In this document: positions 55,299 to 63,297 of the stretch, piece by piece | How positions within the stretch are numbered: the first letter of the stretch is position 1 | Layout: every line of letters begins with the position of its first letter | Source: Paraburkholderia xenovorans LB400 | GTDB lineage: Bacteria > Pseudomonadota > Gammaproteobacteria > Burkholderiales > Burkholderiaceae | Reading direction: 5' to 3' | NCBI RefSeq assembly: GCF_000013645.1 | Contig: NC_007952.1 | Coordinates: 558,001 to 622,000, forward strand | DNA: 64,000 bases | The notes under the pieces: model-generated | What the model saw: the letters and a program-made list of their open reading frames with translations, nothing else | The model's database searches: none | What the model was told of the DNA's origin: nothing | Translations under genes and position numbers: made by a program

Positions 55299-55658
55299 AT
55301 GAACCGCGTGGACCTCGACGTTCTGAAGTCCAGTTATCGTTGGCTGGCCGACGGATGTCGAGTGCTGCTCGTGACAGTTGTCGGAACATGGGGTTCGTCG
55401 CCGCGGCCTGGAGGCGCGATGCCTGCTGTTCGTGCCGACGGTCGCGTGGCGGGCTCGGTATCGGGCGGCTGTATCGAGGATGACCTGATCGAGCAGGTAC
55501 GTCGCAACGGTATCGAGCAGACAAGGCCTCAGTTGGCCGGATACGGCGTCAGCGTGGAGAAGACGCGGTATGTAGCGGCGTCGCTCGTCAAGGTGTCCGG
55601 CAGCGGTTGGAGCACAGGCAACGTGAGTGGGGCGAGAGCAGCGCCGGCCGATGCATGA
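55299..55658 (+). pseudogene. Truncated XdhC-family maturation factor
   Basis: From ATG 55299 (AAGGAG eight bases upstream) the first 85 or so residues are a good XdhC/CoxI N-terminus: VTVVGTWGSSPRPGGAMPAV, AGSVSGGCIEDDLIEQV, LAGYGVSVEKTR. After that the sequence loses similarity (the usual FGLPCGGT segment is absent) and stops at 119 residues. The C-terminal NAD-binding domain is missing. XdhC proteins help insert sulfurated molybdenum cofactor into xanthine dehydrogenase-type enzymes; one is encoded at 58858-63072. This copy is probably inactive. Confidence 0.7.
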
Positions 55659-55729
55659 GAACAAGCGACGCCGGCCCGGAGGCAGGGCACGGGTTGCGCG
55701 CCGTCGGCTGAACGCGCTCGCGCGCCGGT

Positions 55730-56674
55730 TCAGGCCGCCTTGCCCTGGTCCTGGCGCGGGCCGTCCCAATGGTAATCCTCTGCGATGTTTTCCATTAACG
55801 CATCCACAAGCCGCTGTGTATTCGGCGAAAACGATCGCAACTGCCGTGTTATCAGACAAACCTCGCGCGTAATCACCGGCTCGGACAGCTCACGGAACGT
55901 AAATTTCTTGAGAGGACTCGCCAGCACGGACAATTCAGGCAGCACGGAAATGCGACCGCCGAGATTCAGCATGGCGAAGAGGGAGTTCGTACTCGACGCG
56001 CGATCGTGCAAGCTTGCTTTCTGGTGAAAGCCTAGCGCGGGGTGAGAGTCGAGGAATGCGCCAATACCCGTGTCGTTTGCCAGTGCAATGTGCTCGAATT
56101 CGGACAGATCCGCCCAGCGGAGTGGCTGCCTGATTTTCGCAAGAGGATGGTCGTCGGGGTAAAGCACGCCGAAACGATCTCCCAGGATCGGCAAATAGGT
56201 CAGATCGGGAAAGTTGTTCAGCCGGCTTGCCATTCCGAAGTCGGCTTCACCGGCCAGAACCGCACGCTCCACCTTGTCCGCGCTGCCGTCGCTTACCGAA
56301 ATCGTAATGTCCGGGTAGGCGCGCCGGAACGATGCCAGTGCGGGAGCCAGCACATGTTCGATCATGGAGGGCACCGAGGCAATCCGCACGTGGCCTCGAT
56401 GGCTTAGAGATATGGCCTTCAGGTCCCCAATGGCGGTATCGAAGTCCTGCAGAACCCTGTCCGCGATCGGTTTGAAGCGCGCAGCGTCTTCCGTCATGAC
56501 CACTCTGCGTGTCGTGCGGTCAAATAGCTTGAGCCCCACTTCCTCTTCAAACTGCTGGATCGTTGCGGTTAGCGACGATTGTGTCTGGTAGAGACGTGCC
56601 GCAGCGAGAGTGAATGAGCCTGTATCGGCGACCGCGGCAAAACAGCGGAGATGGCGAAGCGATATCTTTCTCAT
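55730..56674 (-). CDS. LysR-family transcriptional regulator, likely controls the TctC/hydroxylase operon
   Basis: The ATG at 56674 begins MRKISLRHLRCFAAVADTGS and gives 314 residues with the standard helix-turn-helix (SFTLAAARLYQTQSSLTATI) and effector domain. The frame is open further to 56857, but that part lacks family similarity. The gene diverges from the TctC operon over a 755-base intergenic region that contains two copies of the 23-bp dyad, one facing each way. This is the classical layout of a self-regulated LysR activator. Confidence 0.88.
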   Translation of the reverse strand: MRKISLRHLRCFAAVADTGSFTLAAARLYQTQSSLTATIQQFEEEVGLKLFDRTTRRVVMTEDAARFKPIADRVLQDFDTAIGDLKAISLSHRGHVRIASVPSMIEHVLAPALASFRRAYPDITISVSDGSADKVERAVLAGEADFGMASRLNNFPDLTYLPILGDRFGVLYPDDHPLAKIRQPLRWADLSEFEHIALANDTGIGAFLDSHPALGFHQKASLHDRASSTNSLFAMLNLGGRISVLPELSVLASPLKKFTFRELSEPVITREVCLITRQLRSFSPNTQRLVDALMENIAEDYHWDGPRQDQGKAA

Positions 56675-56977
56675 CTCGGGGACCCCGTTGACATCGATGC
56701 ATATGTCCCAGCCGGAAACGCCCCGGTGGGGGATCGCGGGCATGGTGGATGCAGAAGGCGCTGCTGCGGAGCTACTTGGGCTCAATGCCTCGTCCGGATT
56801 GCCGGCCTGCATGCGGCATCCACGCAGTCCGGCGTCTCGTATGACCGCAATAGTCATGGCTCCGCGGTCCGGACCCCGCTGACTGTCAGTTCGTCAGCTC
56901 GCCGGTTCTGCAGAGAGTGATGCGACAGATCTCACGATAAATCGGTGCTTTTATGATTGCAAGAAATTAAAAAAATG

Positions 56978-57000
56978 CCATTGTTAGCCTTTTTCGATAG
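56978..57000 (-). promoter_or_regulatory. Dyad operator facing the LysR gene
   Basis: On the minus strand this reads CTATCG-N11-CAATGG, the same 23-bp length as the copies at 52729 and 57087. The inner A-rich part is AAAAAGGCTAA. It lies about 305 bases upstream of the LysR ATG, so it may mediate autoregulation or be paired with 57087 through looping. Confidence 0.6.
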
Positions 57001-57086
57001 ATGGTCAGCCTGACTCGAATCCGCTCCGTATGGGGAAAGTCAATTGAAAGGCTGCCGTTGCCGCACATCGTCGCGGCCGCAACTAT

Positions 57087-57156
57087 CTATCGGAAAAATA
57101 TAACAATGGGTAGAAATTGGTTGTGTTTTTTTCCATCTGTGCGAAGAACCTATAAT
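57087..57156 (+). promoter_or_regulatory. Activator-type promoter module upstream of the TctC/hydroxylase operon
   Basis: CTATCG-N11-CAATGG (57087-57109), TTGTGT (57121-57126) and TATAAT (57151-57156) repeat the 52729-52798 module with identical spacing (34 and 64 bases from dyad start). Transcription would begin about 57163 and leave a leader of some 265 bases before TctC. That leader (57163-57429) holds no gene I can support. Between LysR and this point (56675-56977) no gene is visible either. Confidence 0.7.
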
Positions 57157-57429
57157 CGCCACAACACTTCGCTATGCCTGATCGCTCGTTTCTGACGGCA
57201 TACGGATTACGCGGCGTCGCGGTGTCATTGTCGAGCCGTGTGCACAGCAATAGCAGTCGGCATGACGGCGTTCGCTGCCTTCGCGCAACCCGTGCGGGCG
57301 TGAAGAACGTTCGGGGGTGAGCGAGGCATGGTCAGATACCTGGATTGCCGTTTTTCCGTTTCGGCCGCATGGGTAATTAATTAGGCATGCGAATAGAGAC
57401 GGTCCACGTGTGAAAAGGAGGCGAAGGCG

Positions 57430-58524
57430 ATGGTAAGCGAGTTGGCCAAAGATCGGTCAGTGCAGGGACGCGGCGCGGCCCGTCGGCCTGGTGTCGGGGC
57501 CGCACGATCGACGCAACGCGAACGCTCTCGCCGCGCTGGCCGTTTTCTCGGCACGGTATTGATGGCGGCATCATCGATGCTGTTCCAGCCTCGTTACGCG
57601 GTTGCAAACGGTGTCGACAGTTACCCGGACAAACCGGTGCGCATGGTGGTCGCGTATGGAGTGGGCGGCGTCGCGGACAATATCGGCCGTGTGCTGGCCG
57701 CGGGCTTGACGAAGGCTCTCGGCCGATCGGTGTTCGTCGACAACCGCGGTGGCGGGGGCGGGACGATCGGCGCGACGCTCGTGGCCAAAGCCGCGCCGGA
57801 CGGCTACACCATTCTACTGACCAGCCCGCCGATGATCGCGGTAGCGCCGCTGTTGCTGCCGGATATCTACTACAACCCGACGCGGGATTTCACGCCGATC
57901 GGCACCTTCGTGACCACGCCGAACATTCTCGTGGTGAACAACTCGTTGCCGGTCAAAACGCTGGCGGACCTGGTGTCTTACGCCCGAGGACCTGCCAGGG
58001 GAGATGTGAGCTTTGCGTCCGGTGGGACAGGCAGTACAGGTGATCTGTCCGGTCAGATTCTCAAGAGAACGGCCAATATCGATCTGATCGCCGTGCCCTA
58101 TAAATCGTCCGCGCTGGGTTTTCCTGATGTGATCGCCGGGCGCGTTTCGATGCTGTTCGATTCGGTACCGTCGACTCTCGGCTTCATTCGCGCCGGACAG
58201 GTTCGGCCCATCGTCGTGATGTCCGACAAGCGTTCTCCGCTTCTGCCCGCCGTACCGACTGCGGTCGAGGAGGGCTATCCCGCTGCGACCATGCAGTTCT
58301 GGATGGGTATCGAAGGGCCGGCGAACATGCCGCCTGTCATCGTTGCCAGGCTGAATGCGGCCCTGCGAACCGCGATGGCGACGCCGGAGGTGGCGAAAAG
58401 CATGGAAAGCCTCGGCGCCCAGCCTTTTCTGACGTCGCCTCAGGAGTTCAGCGCATTGCAGGATCGCGATATCGCCAAATACAAGCCGTTGATCAGGGAA
58501 ATTGGTCTCGGCGCCGGAGATTGA
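57430..58524 (+). CDS. Tripartite tricarboxylate transporter substrate-binding protein (TctC/Bug family)
   Basis: The 364-residue periplasmic binding protein has an unusually long, Arg-rich N-terminus before the hydrophobic signal core (RAGRFLGTVLMAASSMLF). The Bug motifs follow: YPDKPVRMVVAYGVGGVADN, GGGGTIGATLVAKAAPDGYT and SGGTGSTGDLSGQI. ATG 57430 has AAGGAGG eight bases upstream. The matching membrane subunits TctB and TctA are encoded 6 kb away at 49122-51202. Ligand is a carboxylate, probably the substrate of the hydroxylase behind it. Confidence 0.92.
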   Translation: MVSELAKDRSVQGRGAARRPGVGAARSTQRERSRRAGRFLGTVLMAASSMLFQPRYAVANGVDSYPDKPVRMVVAYGVGGVADNIGRVLAAGLTKALGRSVFVDNRGGGGGTIGATLVAKAAPDGYTILLTSPPMIAVAPLLLPDIYYNPTRDFTPIGTFVTTPNILVVNNSLPVKTLADLVSYARGPARGDVSFASGGTGSTGDLSGQILKRTANIDLIAVPYKSSALGFPDVIAGRVSMLFDSVPSTLGFIRAGQVRPIVVMSDKRSPLLPAVPTAVEEGYPAATMQFWMGIEGPANMPPVIVARLNAALRTAMATPEVAKSMESLGAQPFLTSPQEFSALQDRDIAKYKPLIREIGLGAGD

Positions 58525-58723
58525 TCGGCGGGGTGATCCGGTGTGGGAAATATTTTAGTCATGGTCTCGATCTCTGGCAGAGGAGGCGGCGCGTGGAATG
58601 AATGAAATACGGAAACACCCGTTGATGAACTCAGTGGGCAACGCTTTGGGTGCGCGGCGATTGCCGACAGCCTGGTTGATACGGGGCGCACAACGAAGCG
58701 CACAACGACGCGCACGCGCACTA

Positions 58724-58861
58724 ATGAACGAGAGCTGTTACAGCCTGATGTTCGACTGGTTTGCGGGGCTTACGGCATGGGGCGCCGTGTGGGAGAGCGT
58801 CGTGTGTCCTGATGAGAGCGCGCAACTGATGCAACACGAAGTCTCCGAGGCTTTCCTATGA
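58724..58861 (+). pseudogene. IS5-type transposase relic (DUF772 N-terminus)
   Basis: Starting at ATG 58724 the frame reads MNESCYSLMFDWFAGL, then TAWGAVWESVVCPDESAQLM, and HEVSEAFL to a TGA at 58859-58861. This matches the start of IS5-family transposases (MEQLDYNLLFRWFVGL....VWD...F.KNR.RLL). The DDE catalytic part and inverted repeats are absent. The relic stop overlaps the ATG of the next gene. The stretch 58525-58723 holds nothing else recognisable. Confidence 0.6.
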
Positions 58862-59388
58862 CAACCGGAATTACCATTACCGTGAACGGCCGGCAGCATG
58901 CCGTTCAGGCCGACCCCGAAACCCCGCTTGTCTACGTATTACGCAATGAGCTTGGACTGTATGCGACGAAGTTCGGCTGTGGTGTTGCGCAGTGTGGCGT
59001 GTGCTCGGTGCTGCTCGACGGGCAGGAGATTCGCTCCTGCATCATGCCCGTGTCGATGGCTGCGGGACACGAAATCACGACGCTGGAGGGGTTAGGCGAA
59101 CTGTGGGAGCAACGAAAGCGCACGCCCGGCACGTCTTTACATCGTGAACCCGAAACGACGGATCTGCATCCCATACAGGAAGCGTGGATCAAGCTGCAGG
59201 TACCGCAATGCGGCTATTGTCAAAGCGGGATGATGATCCAGGCGGTCAGTCTCCTGAACACGAATCCGCAGCCCACGAGAAGTGACATTGTCGCTTCCAT
59301 GCAAGGGCACATCTGCCGTTGCGGCACGCACATGCGGATCATCTCGGCGATCGAACAGGCCGCCGACCACATGAGCAAGGAAGGCTGA
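58858..59388 (+). CDS. 2Fe-2S subunit of a periplasmic-type molybdenum hydroxylase (IorA-like)
   Basis: The 176-residue protein has a plant-type site (Cys41, Cys46, Cys49, Cys61) and the second site CGYC...CRC (Cys118, Cys121, Cys153, Cys155). Style is that of isoquinoline 1-oxidoreductase/aldehyde oxidoreductase small subunits. It lacks an export signal of its own and would be carried out with the Tat-tagged partner encoded next. GAGG lies seven bases before ATG 58858. Confidence 0.93.
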   Translation: MTTGITITVNGRQHAVQADPETPLVYVLRNELGLYATKFGCGVAQCGVCSVLLDGQEIRSCIMPVSMAAGHEITTLEGLGELWEQRKRTPGTSLHREPETTDLHPIQEAWIKLQVPQCGYCQSGMMIQAVSLLNTNPQPTRSDIVASMQGHICRCGTHMRIISAIEQAADHMSKEG

Positions 59389-59391
59389 GCG

Positions 59392-61662
59392 ATGCCACGC
59401 GAGAATCTTCCATCGTCCCCGGCGGGGAATGTCGTGTCGCCCGGTCGGCGCGGTTTTCTGAAAGCCGGCGGCGCACTGGTCGTCACTTTCTGTATTCCGG
59501 TGATCAGCTCGAGCGCCACGCGCGCGGACACCTTCGGGAAAGTGCCTCCTGAACAGCTGGACTCGTGGATCGCGGTCCAGCAGGATGGTTCGGTGTCCGC
59601 GTTTACCGGCCGCATCGATATGGGAACAGGTGTTGAGACCGTGTTCGTCCAGGCGGTGGCCGAAGAACTGGACGTGCCGGTCAGTTCGGTCACGTTCGTT
59701 ATGGGCGACACCGCCAGAACGGTCGATCAGGGTAAGTCGACGGCCAGCAACAACATTGCGAGAAATCTTCCGCCGCTGCGCCAGGCAGCGGCGGAGGCCA
59801 GGCTGGCCCTCATGGATCTGGCTGCGGCCCGGCTGGGTGTGCCGTCGCAAAAGCTTGTCGTCAAGGACGGCGTGGTCAGCGTGTCCGGCGGCGGTCAATC
59901 GGTCAGCTATGGGGAACTGGTTGGCGGCAAGCGTTTCGACATCAGGCTGGGCGTCAAGGGGGACGGCAACCGGACCCAACTGACCGGGCGTGCGAAACTC
60001 AAGGATCCGAAGGAATTCAAAGTACTCGGTACTTCCGTGCCACGCGTCGACATTCCGGCAAAAGTGCAGGGCAAGTTCAAATACGTGCATGACGTCGTGG
60101 TTGACGGCATGGCGCACGGTACGGTGGTGCTGCCGCCCGCGCGCGGGATGAAGCTGGTGTCCGTGAATGGTTTTGCGCAGCCGGTTCCCGGCGTGGTCAA
60201 GGTCGTGACGCGCGGCAATTTCGTCGGTATCGTTGCGGAGACCGAACAGGCGGCCGTGCGTGCGCGAAATGCGCTGAACGTGACGTGGGCGCCCGGCACG
60301 AACGAAAATTTCGACGACATGTACGGCACGATCCGCAAGACGCCGGTCATCAAGGACGAGATCGAAGGCGTGGTCGGCAATGTCAGGACCGCTTTCGCGA
60401 ACGCGGCGACGGTGGTCGAGGGAACCTATTATCTTCCGGTGAATTCGCACGGCATGATGGGACCGTCTTGCGCCGTGGCGGATTTCCGCGAGGGCAGCCT
60501 GACGCTCTGGTCCGGATCGCAGTGGCCGGACGGTACGCGGCGCGACGTGGCGGGCATGCTCGGTATGCCCATCGACAAGGTCAGGCTGATCTGGGTTCAG
60601 GGCTCGGGTTCGTACGGGCGCCTCGGCGTGGACGATGCTGCGGGCGATGCCGCGCTGCTCTCGCAGGCCGTTGGAAGGCCTGTACGGGTGCAGTGGCAGC
60701 GCGCGGACGAAAACCAGTGGTCGCCGTTCTGTCCGGCCGCCGTCATTCACGTGAAGGCCGGGCTCGACGCACAGGGGAAGATCACCGCGTGGGAGTTCGA
60801 GAACTGGACACCGGGCCACTCGACGGCCGAACAGGGCAATATACTGGCCTGGCGCGCGCTGGGCACCAACCCTGGCCACAAACGCCTGAGCGGCGGCGCC
60901 GACAGTCCGAGTTACGACATCGCCAACATCAACGTCGTTACGCATTACACCCATGAGATCGTCCGCGCGATTTACATGAGATCGGTCGCGGGTATTCAGA
61001 ATGCCTTCGCGATCGAAAGCATGATGGACGATCTGGCCGCGAAAGCGGGCATGGATCCCATTGCATTCCGCCTGAAACACACCACGAACAAGCGCTCGAG
61101 AATCGTGCTCGAAACCGTGGCGCGCAAAGCGGGCTGGAAGCCGTTGCAGAAGCCCGTGATCGACGGCGATCTGATCGAAAGCCGGGGCATTGGCGCCTTG
61201 TGCGCCGGAGACGGGAAACTGGCGAACCACGGGGCCTGGGGTAATCTCGCCACGATCGTCGACATCGTGCTCAACAAGCGGACCGGCGTGATTCGCGTGA
61301 AGCGGGTTTTCGTCGCCTTCGACGCAGGAAGAGTCGCCAATCCCGACGGACTGCGCAATCAGGCCGAGGGTGGAACGATCATGGGTATCAGCCGCGCGTT
61401 GAAGGAGCAGGTATTGTTCCGCGGCGCCGCGGTCGCTTCCGCGGACTGGCTGACGTATCCGGTTCTGCAGTTCAGCGACGTGCCCGAATCGATCGACGTC
61501 ACCTTGATCGACTCCGATCATGCGCCGCTCGGGGCAGGCGAGGTGCCGAACGTGACGCCGGCATGCGCTATCGGCAATGCCGTTTTCGCGGCGACCGGCG
61601 TGCGGATTCGCGAGCTTCCGCTCACGCCCGATCGCGTCAAGGCGGCACTCACCGTTGCCTGA
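59392..61662 (+). CDS. Molybdopterin subunit of a Tat-exported hydroxylase (IorB/isoquinoline 1-oxidoreductase beta-like)
   Basis: The 756-residue catalytic subunit has a twin-arginine signal (PGRRGFLKAGGALVVTF, RR at residues 19-20), which indicates export of the folded enzyme. The body matches the isoquinoline oxidoreductase branch of the xanthine dehydrogenase family (DMGTGVETVFVQAVAEELDV, GSGSYGRLGVDDAAGDAALL). The catalytic glutamate is in APLGAGEVPNVTP near the C-terminus. There is no FAD subunit; electrons probably go to the cytochrome c encoded next. Substrate could be an N-heterocycle, aldehyde or aromatic acid. Confidence 0.92.
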   Translation: MPRENLPSSPAGNVVSPGRRGFLKAGGALVVTFCIPVISSSATRADTFGKVPPEQLDSWIAVQQDGSVSAFTGRIDMGTGVETVFVQAVAEELDVPVSSVTFVMGDTARTVDQGKSTASNNIARNLPPLRQAAAEARLALMDLAAARLGVPSQKLVVKDGVVSVSGGGQSVSYGELVGGKRFDIRLGVKGDGNRTQLTGRAKLKDPKEFKVLGTSVPRVDIPAKVQGKFKYVHDVVVDGMAHGTVVLPPARGMKLVSVNGFAQPVPGVVKVVTRGNFVGIVAETEQAAVRARNALNVTWAPGTNENFDDMYGTIRKTPVIKDEIEGVVGNVRTAFANAATVVEGTYYLPVNSHGMMGPSCAVADFREGSLTLWSGSQWPDGTRRDVAGMLGMPIDKVRLIWVQGSGSYGRLGVDDAAGDAALLSQAVGRPVRVQWQRADENQWSPFCPAAVIHVKAGLDAQGKITAWEFENWTPGHSTAEQGNILAWRALGTNPGHKRLSGGADSPSYDIANINVVTHYTHEIVRAIYMRSVAGIQNAFAIESMMDDLAAKAGMDPIAFRLKHTTNKRSRIVLETVARKAGWKPLQKPVIDGDLIESRGIGALCAGDGKLANHGAWGNLATIVDIVLNKRTGVIRVKRVFVAFDAGRVANPDGLRNQAEGGTIMGISRALKEQVLFRGAAVASADWLTYPVLQFSDVPESIDVTLIDSDHAPLGAGEVPNVTPACAIGNAVFAATGVRIRELPLTPDRVKAALTVA

Positions 61663-61698
61663 CGGACAACCGCGGCGGACAACGTGACCCCTGGTAAG

Positions 61699-61739
61699 GG
61701 CAGGGCTGCGAGGCGATGGTTGCCGAGATGAGCCCTGCC
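61699..61739 (+). terminator. Intercistronic hairpin before the cytochrome c gene
   Basis: GGCAGGGCT (61699-61707) pairs perfectly with AGCCCTGCC (61731-61739) around a 23-base loop that itself can form GGC/GCC pairs. There is no U tract. It may set the ratio of cytochrome to catalytic subunits or protect the mRNA end. Confidence 0.5.
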
Positions 61740-61767
61740 TGCCGACACTTCAATTCAAAAGGCAGGC

Positions 61768-63072
61768 ATGAAACATCTGAATCTGGCGACTGCGGCCGCT
61801 TTGTGTGCGCCGATCGCGCTCGCAATGGTCAGTAGTCCGGCGTTTTCACAATCTCGTCCCGAGTCGAACGGAGCGTATCTTGCGAGAGCGGCCGACTGCG
61901 TGGCCTGCCATTCCGTGCCGAACGGAAAGCCCTTTGCGGGCGGACTCAAAATGGGCACACCTCTCGGCAATATCTTCAGTACCAACATCACGCCGGACAA
62001 GGCGACCGGGATCGGAAACTACACGCTCGCCGATTTCGATCGGGCCGTGCGAAAAGGTGTGGCCAAAGACGGCCGCCACCTGTATCCGGCCATGCCGTAC
62101 CCCTCGTACGCGAAGATCTCCGACAATGATCTGAGCGCGCTGTATGGCTATTTCATGCACGAAGTGGCGCCGGTGCGTCAGCAGAACAGGCCGGTCGAGA
62201 TCAAATGGCCGTTGAACATGCGCTGGCCGCTCGCGATCTGGAATACGGCATTCGTGAATACGCAGCCCTACGCGGTGAACCGCGCCCATGACGCGCAATG
62301 GAATCGTGGCGCCTATCTCGTTCAGGGGCTCGGCCACTGCGGCGCGTGTCATACGCCGCGGGGCTTCGCCTTCCAGGAACAGGCGCTCGACGATCGCGAT
62401 GGCCGGTTTCTCGGCGGTGCGACGCTGGACGGCTGGACGGCAAGCAATCTTCGTGAAGATCCGGCTACCGGGCTGGGCTGGTGGAGCGAAGCCGACATCG
62501 TCACTTTCCTGAAGGAAGGCAGCAATGGCCACGCTTCCGTTTTCGGTCCGATGACCGACGCGTATAACAATAGTACGCAGTTCATGAGCGATTACGATCT
62601 GAAGGCGATTGCGTCGTATCTCAAGTCGCTTTCCGCCGCTGACGCGAACGAACCAGTCTACGCATACGACGACGCGACAACGAAAGCCTTGCAGCGAGGA
62701 GATCTTCGCGATCCGGGCGCGGAAGTCTTTCGCACGCAATGTGCCAGTTGCCATGCCGTCAACGGCAAGGGGCTTGGCGACCGTCTGCCGGCTCTGGCAG
62801 GTAATCCGAATGTCCTCGCCAAAGATCCGTCGTCCGTCATCAACCTCATTCTCAACGGCGCACAACGGGTGGTTCGTCAAGGCATGCCGGATACCTACCG
62901 CATGGCGCCGTTCAGGCTTCAGCTGAGCGACAGGGAGATCGCCGACGTCGCTACCTGGATCCGGCATTCGTGGGGCAACAAGGCGAGCGCGGTTTCGGCG
63001 AGCGAGGTGGAGAAACTGCGCGCCAGTACCGACATCAGCAGCGATCGGGTCATCGTCCTGCGGATGAAATAG
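61768..63072 (+). CDS. Triheme cytochrome c subunit
   Basis: The 434-residue exported protein has signal peptide AALCAPIALAMVSSPAFSQ. It has three CxxCH heme sites: CVACH (44-48), CGACH (191-195) and CASCH (325-329). This is the layout of the cytochrome subunits of membrane alcohol/aldehyde dehydrogenases and of nicotinate/isoquinoline hydroxylases. It takes electrons from the 2Fe-2S subunit and passes them to the respiratory chain in the periplasm. Confidence 0.94.
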   Translation: MKHLNLATAAALCAPIALAMVSSPAFSQSRPESNGAYLARAADCVACHSVPNGKPFAGGLKMGTPLGNIFSTNITPDKATGIGNYTLADFDRAVRKGVAKDGRHLYPAMPYPSYAKISDNDLSALYGYFMHEVAPVRQQNRPVEIKWPLNMRWPLAIWNTAFVNTQPYAVNRAHDAQWNRGAYLVQGLGHCGACHTPRGFAFQEQALDDRDGRFLGGATLDGWTASNLREDPATGLGWWSEADIVTFLKEGSNGHASVFGPMTDAYNNSTQFMSDYDLKAIASYLKSLSAADANEPVYAYDDATTKALQRGDLRDPGAEVFRTQCASCHAVNGKGLGDRLPALAGNPNVLAKDPSSVINLILNGAQRVVRQGMPDTYRMAPFRLQLSDREIADVATWIRHSWGNKASAVSASEVEKLRASTDISSDRVIVLRMK

Positions 63073-63147
63073 GGTTTCCCGCCGCGCCGCAGGCGCGCGG
63101 CGAGATCTCACGAACCGGCGGACGGGCGGGGGGATTTTTGAGCTGCA

Positions 63148-63264
63148 AACGCTGGCTGAACAACGCGGAAGGCCAGCGTTAGCTGGCGCAGGAAGGTGAA
63201 TACTGCGGCTGGTCGGTTCATTGAGCAGCGAATCACGTTGCGCGGTTGGGCGCGCAACGTGATT
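63148..63264. other. Two perfect inverted repeats between convergent genes
   Basis: AACGCTGGC (63148-63156) pairs with GCCAGCGTT (63172-63180). AATCACGTTGCGCG (63231-63244) pairs with CGCGCAACGTGATT (63251-63264) around a six-base loop, a 14-bp perfect stem. The region lies between the ends of the cytochrome c and TcuB-like genes, so bidirectional termination is likely, though U tracts are lacking. No gene is seen in 63073-63297. Confidence 0.6.
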
Positions 63265-63297
63265 GCAGGGAAGCGGAAGGTACTTCGATGGGACGTG

